A stretch of 56,533 bases of DNA from an uncultured Caulobacteraceae bacterium (lineage in GTDB: Bacteria > Pseudomonadota > Alphaproteobacteria > Caulobacterales > Caulobacteraceae): positions 1 through 56,533 of the forward strand of contig CAIXWN010000264.1 in assembly GCA_903923135.1 (NCBI GenBank), given 5' to 3'. Of the stretch, positions 9,098-16,689 are shown one piece after another; position 1 is the stretch's first letter; the number at the start of each line of letters is the position of its first letter. The position numbers were made by a program, and so were the translations under genes. Below the pieces are notes generated by a model. It was not told the origin of the DNA. It did no database searches and saw only the letters and a program-made list of their open reading frames with translations.

Positions 9098-10168
9098 TCA
9101 GGGGTGAAGGGTGAGCTTCTGCAGCCGCCAGTTCAGCAGCTCGGCCACATAGAGGGTGTCGGCGCGGGGGCAGGCGATCTCGTGGATCCAGCCGAACTCG
9201 CCGAGCCGCTTTCCCGAACGCCCCAGCCAGCCGAGCACATGGCCGTCGAGGTCCAGTTTATAGACCCGCCCGGGGAAGGCGTCGGCCACGAAGAGCGCTT
9301 GGGAGCCGGCGTCCGGCGGCGTGATGCACAGGGCCCAGGGCGCGCCGGGGGCCATGGTTCCGGTCGCGCCGGGCGCGGGCCTGGCCCCGATGGCGGGCGC
9401 GGCGTCGGCGGGAACCGGCACATCGATGGTGATGACCTTCAGCACATTGCCCTCCGTGTCGAACACCTGGATCCGCCGGTTGCCGCGGTCGGCCACATAG
9501 ATCCGGTCATGGGCGTCGGCGGCGATGGAGTGCAGGGTGTTGAACTGCCCTGGCTCGGACCCGTAGCTCCCCCACGACGTCAGCCATCGCCCGTCCGGCG
9601 CGATCTTCGCCACCCGCGAATTGATGTAGCCGTCGCTGATGTAGGTATTGCCCTGGCTGTCCCAGGTCATGTCGGTCACCTGGCGGAAGAGGCCGTCCAC
9701 CGCCGGCAGCGGCGGCCTCGGATGCTCCAGAGGATGGGCGCCCTCGTCGGCCGCTTCGGGCTTGCGGCCGAACACCTCCGTCACCCGGCCCGCCGGGTTG
9801 AAGCGGATCACCATGTCCGAGCCCTTGTCGGCCGCCCAGATATTGCCGGCGGGGTCCACGCGCACCGCATGGGCGTAGGACCAGGCGTAGAGATTCCGGC
9901 CGATCTCACGCACGAACCGGCCCGCGCCGTCGAACTCCAGCAACTGCGCCGCCGCCGCGCCATAGGCCGGGCCGGAGGTGTTTCCCCGCTGGAAGACGAA
10001 GATGTGACCGGCCTTGTTGACCGCCACGCCGGCCACTTCGCCCAGGTGCATGTCGGGGGGCGGATCGAGCGCATCAACGGCGTCGAAGGCGATCCGCGGC
10101 GGCGTGGCCTCGGCGTGGGCGGTGGCTGCGAGAAGGAGGGCCGCAGCAGCGGCGAGCACGGTTTTCAT
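9098..10168 (-). CDS. Secreted NHL-repeat beta-propeller protein
   Basis: A signal peptide (MKTVLAAAAALLLAATAHA) is followed by about 335 residues of NHL-type blades with repeated motifs such as GNIWAADKGSDMVIRFNPAG, GNTYISDGYINSRV and RIYVADRGNRRIQVFD. The layout resembles the propeller of peptidyl-alpha-hydroxyglycine amidating lyases, although the lyase active site cannot be confirmed by eye. A ribosome-binding GGAG lies eight bases before the ATG. Probably a periplasmic binding or lyase-like propeller. Confidence 0.82.
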   Translation of the reverse strand: MKTVLAAAAALLLAATAHAEATPPRIAFDAVDALDPPPDMHLGEVAGVAVNKAGHIFVFQRGNTSGPAYGAAAAQLLEFDGAGRFVREIGRNLYAWSYAHAVRVDPAGNIWAADKGSDMVIRFNPAGRVTEVFGRKPEAADEGAHPLEHPRPPLPAVDGLFRQVTDMTWDSQGNTYISDGYINSRVAKIAPDGRWLTSWGSYGSEPGQFNTLHSIAADAHDRIYVADRGNRRIQVFDTEGNVLKVITIDVPVPADAAPAIGARPAPGATGTMAPGAPWALCITPPDAGSQALFVADAFPGRVYKLDLDGHVLGWLGRSGKRLGEFGWIHEIACPRADTLYVAELLNWRLQKLTLHP

Positions 10169-10237
10169 GGCGGCGCTCCAGGCAGGAAGATCCTGGTGAT
10201 GAAAGACTGATCCGGTCCGCGCTCCAAGCGCCGGAGT

Positions 10238-11080
10238 TCAGCCCGCGATGGGCGCCCAGACCTCCATGTCCCCCATCCCCGACCGAGGATCGAACCCCGG
10301 GCCGTAGCGCTCCAGCAGGAACAGCGGATCGGTCTCCAGGGTCAGGCCCGACCGAGGCTGCCAATCGCCGAAGATCGCCGCGCAGGTCGCCCCCAGGGTC
10401 GAGACGTGGCCCGCGTGGGGAAACACGGCGTAGCGGCGGGCGGACAGGCGAAGACCCGAGAGTCCGTCCGGGATGCTGTCGAGCGAGGCCACAGGCACGG
10501 CGGTGAGATAGTCGAACCCCGCCTCGCGGTCGGCGGCGGCCAGGCAGGCGCCGTAGGTCTCCGGGCCCCTCTGCCCCGGAATGGCGCCGATGTGGGGGGT
10601 GAACCTCTGCCACTGGCCGGGGATGCCGACCCGGTCCTCGAACCGGCGGAACTCGCGGATGCCGGCCAGCAGCAGGGGCCCGGCCTCGCGGAAGACGGGC
10701 TCGGGCAGGCGCACGGCGGGGCGATCGGTCATGACATAGGGCTCCACAAGCGGCAGGTCGGCGAGACTGCGCCGGGCGCGCACGTCTTCGGGCGTGGCGC
10801 CGAAGACCTCGCGAAAAGCGCGGGTGAAGGCCTCGTGCGAGCCGTAGCCCGCATCGAGCGCCACGGAGAGGATGTCGGGCGCCCCGGCGGCCAGGGCGCG
10901 GGCGGCCTCGGTCAGACGCCGGCCGCGCAGATAGGCCGAGATCGTCGTCCCCGTGACCTGGGCGAAGGTCCGCGACAGGTGAAAGCGCGACAACGTGCTG
11001 ACGGCGGCCAGATCGTCGAGCCCCACGGGGCCGGCGAAATGGCCTTCGATGTACCAGAGGGTTTTGCGGATGGGATCCAT
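10238..11080 (-). CDS. AraC-family transcriptional regulator with GyrI-like effector domain
   Basis: Two helix-turn-helix units fill the N-terminal third (LDDLAAVSTLSRFHLSRTF and ILSVALDAGYGSHEAFTRAF, residues about 20-100). The C-terminal half, ending in EVWAPIAG, resembles the GyrI/Rob effector-binding domain that binds small hydrophobic or cationic drugs. ATG 11080 is preferred; a TTG six codons upstream is possible, and neither has a strong ribosome-binding site. It is convergent with nothing and lies back to back with the repair helicase at 11220, so the 139-base gap holds both promoters. Inferred role: drug- or stress-responsive activator. Confidence 0.85.
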   Translation of the reverse strand: MDPIRKTLWYIEGHFAGPVGLDDLAAVSTLSRFHLSRTFAQVTGTTISAYLRGRRLTEAARALAAGAPDILSVALDAGYGSHEAFTRAFREVFGATPEDVRARRSLADLPLVEPYVMTDRPAVRLPEPVFREAGPLLLAGIREFRRFEDRVGIPGQWQRFTPHIGAIPGQRGPETYGACLAAADREAGFDYLTAVPVASLDSIPDGLSGLRLSARRYAVFPHAGHVSTLGATCAAIFGDWQPRSGLTLETDPLFLLERYGPGFDPRSGMGDMEVWAPIAG

Positions 11081-11219
11081 GGATGTCCGGGGCGTCAAGC
11101 GGTCCTAGCCCATCGACGGCGTGTCCGCTTGACCGGCGTTGCGCCGGCCGCCCGCTCTCCAGGGAAACGGAACGGGAACATCGCTTGGTGTTTGGCCGGG
11201 GCGATGCTAACGCCGGGAC

Positions 11220-13685
11220 ATGTCGGGCGGCGTCGATTCCTACTCATTCCCCCTGCCCGAACCGTTCGCCGGATGGTTCGCCGCCCGGGGATGGGCGCCC
11301 CGTTCGCATCAACTGGACATGGTGGAGAAGGGCCGGGCCGGCCGCCACGCCCTGCTGATCGCCCCCACCGGCGGCGGCAAGACCCTGGCCGGCTTCCTGC
11401 CCAGCCTGATCGATCTGGCGCAGCGACCCAGGCCCAACACGCCGCCGGGCGTCCATACCCTCTACATCTCTCCGCTCAAGGCCCTGGCGGTGGACGTCGA
11501 GCGCAACCTGATGACGCCGATCGCCCAGATGGGCCTGGCCATCAAGGCCGAGTCGCGCACCGGCGACACAGGCGAGGCCCGCCGTCAGCGGCAGAGGGTG
11601 AAGCCCCCCGACATCCTGCTCACCACGCCCGAGCAGCTGGCCCTGTTCTGCGCCTGGGAAGGCGCGAGGCGGTATTTCGAGGACCTGCGCTGCGTGATCA
11701 TCGACGAGATCCACGCCATCTGGCCGTCCAAGCGCGGCGATCTGCTGGCCCTGGCGCTGGCGCGGGTGCAGACCTTCGCTCCCGCCTGCCGGCGGGTCGG
11801 GCTGTCGGCCACGGTGGAGGATCCCGACCTGATCCGCGACTGGCTCTCGCCCGGGGCGGGCGACGCGGTCGACCTGGTGCGCGGCGCGCCCGGCGCGGCC
11901 CCCGTGGTGGAGGTGCTGCTGTCGGAGGACCGTGTGCCCTGGGCCGGCCACACGGCCCGGCACGCCATGCCGGAGGTCTATGAGGCCATCCGCGCCGCCC
12001 GCACGGCGCTGGTCTTCGTCAACACCCGCTTCCAGGCCGAGTTCGCCTTTCAGGAACTCTGGCGCCTGAACGAGGACAATCTGCCGATCGCCCTGCACCA
12101 TGGCTCGCTGGCGGCCGAGCAGCGGCGCAGGGTCGAGGCGGCCATGGCCCGCGGCGCCCTGCGGGCGGTGGTCTGCACCTCCACCCTCGATCTGGGTGTC
12201 GACTGGGGCGATGTGGACCTGGTGATCCAGCTGGCCTCTCCCAAGGGGGCCTCGCGCATGGTCCAGAGGATCGGCCGGGCCAATCACCGTCTGGACGAGC
12301 CCAGCCGCGCCCTGTTCGTGCCGGCCAACCGCTTCGAGATGCTCGAATGCCAGGCCGCCCGCGAGGCCATCGCCGAGAACGCCTTCGACACCGAATCGCC
12401 GCGCACGGGCGCCCTGGATGTTCTGGCCCAGCACGTGATGGGCTGCGCCTGTTCGGAACCCTTCGACCTGACGGCGCTCTACGCCGAGATCACCGGCTCC
12501 GGCCCCTACCGGGGGCTCGCCTGGGAAGACTACGAGGCGGTGGTCGATTTCGTCGCCACCGGCGGCTACGCCCTGAGGGTCTACGACCGCTTCGCCCGCA
12601 TCGTCCGCGGCCAGGACGGCCTCTGGCGGGCGCGCAACGCCGAGATGATCCTGCGGCACCGCCTGAACGTCGGGGCCATCGTCTCGGCCGCCATGCTCAC
12701 CGTGCGCATCGCCTCGGGCCGCCGCGCCGCGCCGGGGCGCCGGATCGGCGAGGTCGAGGAAGGCTATCTGGAGCTGCTGGAGACCGGCGACACCTTCATC
12801 TTCGCCGGCGCGGTCTGGCGTCTGGTGGGGGTCACCGGAACCGAGGTGCTGGTGACGCCGGCGCCCGGCGAGGACGCCAAGATGCCATCCTGGGGCGGAT
12901 CGAAGTTCGCCATCTCGACCTTCCTGGCGCAGAAGGTGCGGGCGATGATGTCGGATGCGCACCACTGGCGGGTGCTGCCGGACGACGTGCGCGAATGGCT
13001 GGAGATCCAGCGCGACCGCTCGATCATTCCCGGTCCAGACGAGATGCTGCTGGAAACCTTCCCGCGCGGCCAGAGGCATTTCCTGGTCTGCTATCCCTTC
13101 GAGGGTCGGCTCGCTCACACCACCCTGGCGATGCTCCTGACCCGCCGGCTGGAAAGGGCCGGAGCGGGCCCCCTGGGGTTCGTCTGCAACGACTACGCCC
13201 TGGCGGTCTGGTCGCTCAAACCTATGGACGAGCTCGATTTCGCCGATCTGTTCGACGAGGACATGCTCGGCGACGATCTGGAAGCCTGGCTGGCCGAAAG
13301 CGCCATGATGAAGGCCGCCTTCAAGGCCTGCGCCCTGATCTCCGGACTGATCGAGCGGCGGTCGACAAAGGACCGAAAGACGAGCCGTCAGGTGACCTTC
13401 TCCACCGACCTGATCTACGACGTGCTGCGCCGCCACCAGAGCGACCACCTGCTGTTGCGCTGCGCCCGGGCCGACGCCGCCCAGGGCCTTATCGACGTCG
13501 AGCGCCTGGGCCAGATGCTGGCGCGCATCCGCGGGCGCATCCGCCACGCCCGCCTGGACCATCTGTCGCCGTTCTCGGTCTCGGTCATCCTGGAAATCGG
13601 CCGCCAGCGCGCGCCCGGAGAGGGCGCCGGCGAGATGATCCTGATGGACGCGGCCGACGACCTGATCGCCGAGGCGGTGGCGTGA
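11220..13685 (+). CDS. Ligase-associated DEXH-box DNA helicase (Lhr-type)
   Basis: The 821-residue SF2 helicase has Walker A APTGGGKTLAG (about residues 49-59), DEIHAIW as motif II, GLSATVED as motif III, and a helicase-C domain with TSTLDLGVDWGDVD and MVQRIGRANHR. It ends in the winged-helix/Lhr-specific region. Length and architecture match the Lhr-like helicases that form a repair cassette with PdeM, an ATP-dependent DNA ligase and an MBL-fold exonuclease. The stop overlaps the PdeM start (GTGA), so the two are coupled. The ligase and exonuclease are not in this window. Confidence 0.92.
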   Translation: MSGGVDSYSFPLPEPFAGWFAARGWAPRSHQLDMVEKGRAGRHALLIAPTGGGKTLAGFLPSLIDLAQRPRPNTPPGVHTLYISPLKALAVDVERNLMTPIAQMGLAIKAESRTGDTGEARRQRQRVKPPDILLTTPEQLALFCAWEGARRYFEDLRCVIIDEIHAIWPSKRGDLLALALARVQTFAPACRRVGLSATVEDPDLIRDWLSPGAGDAVDLVRGAPGAAPVVEVLLSEDRVPWAGHTARHAMPEVYEAIRAARTALVFVNTRFQAEFAFQELWRLNEDNLPIALHHGSLAAEQRRRVEAAMARGALRAVVCTSTLDLGVDWGDVDLVIQLASPKGASRMVQRIGRANHRLDEPSRALFVPANRFEMLECQAAREAIAENAFDTESPRTGALDVLAQHVMGCACSEPFDLTALYAEITGSGPYRGLAWEDYEAVVDFVATGGYALRVYDRFARIVRGQDGLWRARNAEMILRHRLNVGAIVSAAMLTVRIASGRRAAPGRRIGEVEEGYLELLETGDTFIFAGAVWRLVGVTGTEVLVTPAPGEDAKMPSWGGSKFAISTFLAQKVRAMMSDAHHWRVLPDDVREWLEIQRDRSIIPGPDEMLLETFPRGQRHFLVCYPFEGRLAHTTLAMLLTRRLERAGAGPLGFVCNDYALAVWSLKPMDELDFADLFDEDMLGDDLEAWLAESAMMKAAFKACALISGLIERRSTKDRKTSRQVTFSTDLIYDVLRRHQSDHLLLRCARADAAQGLIDVERLGQMLARIRGRIRHARLDHLSPFSVSVILEIGRQRAPGEGAGEMILMDAADDLIAEAVA

Positions 13686-14404
13686 GCGCCGCGACGCAGT
13701 TCGACGCCGTGACCCACCACCCCCTGGGCGGCCTGGCGGTCGTCCTGGCCGGCGAGCCGGTGGTGCTCCGCCCCTCCGGGGCCCTTTGGATCGAGGAGGG
13801 CCGCACCCTGGTCGTCGCCGACCTGCACCTGGAGAAGGGCTCCTTCTACGCCTCGCGCGGCCAGATGCTGCCGCCTTACGACTCGGCCGACACCCTGCGG
13901 CGGCTGGCCGCGGAGACGCAGGCGCTGGGGCCCCGCCGCGTGGTCCTGCTTGGCGACAGCTTCCATGACCGCGACGGCGAGGCCCGCCTCGCGGGGGCGG
14001 ACGGCGACTCCCTGCGGGCGGCGGTCGAGGGCCGGTCGCTGGTCTGGGTGACCGGCAACCACGACCCCGTCGCCCCCCGGGGTCTGCCTGGCGAGGCGGC
14101 CGCGAGGCTGTCGATCGGCGGACTGACCCTTGTCCATGAGCCGGCCGACGGCGCGGCGACGGGGGAGGTCGCCGGGCACCTGCACCCCTGCGCCCGGGTC
14201 AGGGCGCGGGGCGCCAGCGTCCGCCGCCGTTGCTTCATCACCGACGGCGAGCGGCTGATCCTGCCGGCCTTCGGCGCCCTGGCCGGGGGTCTGAACGTCC
14301 GCGACGCCGCCTTCCGGCCCCTGCTGCGGCCACGGCCGCTGGCGGCGGTGCTCGGCGCGGGGCGGGTGCACGCCGTCGGCTGGGCCTCATTGCAGCCGGA
14401 CTGA
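13682..14404 (+). CDS. pdeM: Ligase-associated DNA-damage-response endonuclease PdeM
   Basis: The 240-residue calcineurin-like metallophosphoesterase shows the metal-ligand motifs in order: VVADLHLEKG (D-x-H), LLGDSFHD (GDxxHD), VTGNHD (GNHD), and later GHLHP (GHxH). Start is GTG 13682, overlapping the helicase stop. Known: PdeM proteins belong to the bacterial ligase-associated repair cassette with Lhr-type helicases. The pairing and overlap here match that family well. Confidence 0.9.
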   Translation: MSAATQFDAVTHHPLGGLAVVLAGEPVVLRPSGALWIEEGRTLVVADLHLEKGSFYASRGQMLPPYDSADTLRRLAAETQALGPRRVVLLGDSFHDRDGEARLAGADGDSLRAAVEGRSLVWVTGNHDPVAPRGLPGEAAARLSIGGLTLVHEPADGAATGEVAGHLHPCARVRARGASVRRRCFITDGERLILPAFGALAGGLNVRDAAFRPLLRPRPLAAVLGAGRVHAVGWASLQPD

Positions 14405-14425
14405 AGGCCCTGTAACCGCCCGGCC

Positions 14426-14635
14426 ATGACCCTGCCCGTCACGGCCGCCCTGGCCGCCCTGTTCCTGGCGATGAGCCTGTTCTGCGGCTGGCGCGGGGCC
14501 CAGGCCGCCCGTCCGCATGCCGAGCCGCGGCTCGTCCCCTGGCGATTTCTCATGCTGCTGGCCTTCACCGGGATGATCGCCATGCTGGTGCATGTGGTGA
14601 CCCTGATCCGCGATCCCGGCGGGGCGGCGCCCTGA
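14426..14635 (+). CDS. Small membrane protein, function unknown
   Basis: Sixty-nine residues with two hydrophobic stretches (VTAALAALFLAMSLFCGW and FLMLLAFTGMIAMLVHVVTL) joined by an Arg/Pro-rich loop, consistent with a two-helix inner-membrane protein. It starts 21 bases after pdeM on the same strand and probably ends that transcript. No family recognised. Confidence 0.65.
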   Translation: MTLPVTAALAALFLAMSLFCGWRGAQAARPHAEPRLVPWRFLMLLAFTGMIAMLVHVVTLIRDPGGAAP

Positions 14636-14656
14636 GCGAGCGGAGTCGGTCCTGGT

Positions 14657-16087
14657 CTAGGGCTGGTCGCCCAGCGCCTTCATCAGACGATAGGTGAACT
14701 CCAGTTCCTCGGCGAAGGCCTGAACGCCCACCCGTTCGTCGCGGCCGTGGGCGCGGTCGTCGTCCATGTCGCCGAAGATGCCATCCACCCCGTAGGACGG
14801 GATGCCGGCGGCGCGGGTGATGGCGCTGTCGCTGGCTCCCGCGGACATGATCGGCAGGATCGGCAGGCCCGGCCACATCGACTGCGTCACCCGGTCGATG
14901 ACGCTGACGATGCGGGGCGTCAGCGGCGATTCCGGCGTCGGCGGCTCGGGAGTCAGGACAGAAAGCCGGATCGAGGGGTCGGCGATCCGGTCGAGGATGG
15001 CCTTCTGCACGCCCTCGAGGTCCTCGCCGGGGATGACCCGGCACTGGATGACGCTTCGCGCCCGCTCGGGCAGGGCGCTTTCCCCCTGGCCGCCCTCGAT
15101 CATCGTCGCCACGCAGGTGGTGCGCAGGGGGATGTTGGTCTCGGTCACCGCCGAGAGGCGCTCCACGGCGCCCGGCGACGGCGCGCCGCCGGCCACCTCG
15201 CGCATGTCGGCGCGCAACTGGCCGCTCTCCATCTCCGCCCGGGCCTTGAAATAAGCCTTCACGGTCTCCGTCAGGCGAACCGGGAAGGGGCTGGCCTCCA
15301 GCCGCGCGAGCGCGCCGGACAGGCGGTAGATCGGATTGCCGGGGGTGGGGCGTGAGCTGTGGCCCCCCTTGTCGGTCGCCTCGAGCTGGTAGGTCTCATA
15401 GACCTTCTCGCTGGTCTGCACGGGCAGATACAGGCGCCGGCCGCCCTTCAGGCCGCCCTCGTCCATATCCGGATTGATCACCACACCGGCGTCTATCGCG
15501 GCGCGATGCGCCTTCAGCAGCCATTCGACCCCGCTGAAATCGCCGCCGGCTTCCTCGTCGGCGGTGAGCGCGACGATGATGTCCCGCCGGGGAGTCCAGG
15601 ATTCACCCCTCAGGCGGATCAGGCTGGCGATCAGCGCTGCGTCCTCGCCCTTCATGTCGATCGTTCCCCGGCCGTATAGCCAGCCGTCCGCCTCGGTCAG
15701 CACGAAGGGATCATAGGTCCAGTCCTCGCGACGGGCCTCCACCACGTCGAGGTGCCCGATATAGAGCACCGGCGGGCCCCCGCGGCCGGACCCTCGCAGT
15801 CGGATCACCACATTGCCCTTGTCCGGATGGCCATCGGGAACCAGCACCTGCACATCGGCGGCGGCGAACCCGGCGGCCGTCAGGCGTGCGGCGACGGCGC
15901 GTGCGGCGACGGTGGATCCGAAGGCGTGGGTCGTGTTGATCTCGATGAGCGCTTTCAGGACCGTGCGGCCGAGGGCCTGGTCGGCGGCCGGCGGGACGGG
16001 GCCGGGCGTCTGGGCGGCCGCGAGTGGCGCGACAAGCAGCGCCAGGGCGCCCAGGCCGGCGGCGCGGCCCATTCGCGACAAGGTCAT
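14657..16087 (-). CDS. Secreted M20-family metallopeptidase
   Basis: The 476-residue protein has a signal peptide (GLGALALLVAPLAAAQ) and M20 metal ligands in the expected order: YIGHLDVV (His and Asp), GTIDMKGEDA (Asp), TADEEAGGD (catalytic and bridging Glu), NPDMDEGG (Asp), and a late HGRDERV (His). A dimerisation domain interrupts the catalytic one. AAGGA lies five bases before the ATG. Known: M20 carboxypeptidases/aminoacylases trim peptides or acylated amino acids in the periplasm. Substrate not predictable. Confidence 0.9.
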   Translation of the reverse strand: MTLSRMGRAAGLGALALLVAPLAAAQTPGPVPPAADQALGRTVLKALIEINTTHAFGSTVAARAVAARLTAAGFAAADVQVLVPDGHPDKGNVVIRLRGSGRGGPPVLYIGHLDVVEARREDWTYDPFVLTEADGWLYGRGTIDMKGEDAALIASLIRLRGESWTPRRDIIVALTADEEAGGDFSGVEWLLKAHRAAIDAGVVINPDMDEGGLKGGRRLYLPVQTSEKVYETYQLEATDKGGHSSRPTPGNPIYRLSGALARLEASPFPVRLTETVKAYFKARAEMESGQLRADMREVAGGAPSPGAVERLSAVTETNIPLRTTCVATMIEGGQGESALPERARSVIQCRVIPGEDLEGVQKAILDRIADPSIRLSVLTPEPPTPESPLTPRIVSVIDRVTQSMWPGLPILPIMSAGASDSAITRAAGIPSYGVDGIFGDMDDDRAHGRDERVGVQAFAEELEFTYRLMKALGDQP

Positions 16088-16132
16088 GGACGTTCCTTCA
16101 GGGCCGCGACCGGGCCGGCCAGCGGCGGCAGA

Positions 16133-16600
16133 CTAGCGAGTGCGAGGCGCGCGCGCCATGGCGGACGGGGTCGCCGGAACGCGTTCCAGGTCGCCGCGGA
16201 TTTCTCCGGCCGGATACTTGGCGGTGAGCAGATTGACCGACCACAACCCGGCTCTCAGATCACCGATCTCAATGTCGTTCAGTCTCGCCGACGAGAGGAT
16301 GGGACTGACCAGGGGTCTGGCGAAATCCATCGTGGAGCCCAGCGCCGACCCCGGTTCCGGCGGCGTGCGGAAATGCGCTCCGGTGACCGGGCCGGTGAGG
16401 CCGGCGTAGGTCACCCGCCAGGCCAGCATCCGGCTGTCCGTGTCCAGGGTGATCTCGGCCAGTCCGGTCCCCCGACCGACATTGGGCGGCGTCTCGGCGG
16501 CGCCGGTGAGCACCGCCCGGAAATGCAGAACTTCCCCCGCCGCGGGCGCGCCTGCGGCGAGCGCCCCCATGACAAGGGCGCCGATGATGGCGGCGCGCAT
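16133..16600 (-). CDS. Secreted CHRD-domain protein
   Basis: A signal peptide (AAIIGALVMGALAAGAPAAG) precedes a single CHRD domain: LTGAAETPPNVGRGTGLAEITLD, WRVTYAGLTGPVTGAHFRTP and a C-terminal GLWSVNLLTAKYPAGEIRGDL. CHRD domains were named from chordin and form small beta-rich extracellular modules. It precedes the M20 peptidase on the same strand with a 45-base gap and may be co-transcribed with it. Role unknown. Confidence 0.88.
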   Translation of the reverse strand: MRAAIIGALVMGALAAGAPAAGEVLHFRAVLTGAAETPPNVGRGTGLAEITLDTDSRMLAWRVTYAGLTGPVTGAHFRTPPEPGSALGSTMDFARPLVSPILSSARLNDIEIGDLRAGLWSVNLLTAKYPAGEIRGDLERVPATPSAMARAPRTR

Positions 16601-16689
16601 TGGTGTTCCCCGTCCCGTCGCTGTCCCGATTGAAGTCCTATCACGGACGGGACAGAAAATCAGCCCCGCGGCCCCGCCGGAGCGGCTCG

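Noticed and set aside
7011-9107. Long plus-strand open frame
   Set aside because: Antisense to the Fe-S helicase and SRPBCC genes; composition bias only.
11244-13562. Long minus-strand open frame
   Set aside because: Antisense to the Lhr-type helicase, whose motifs are complete.
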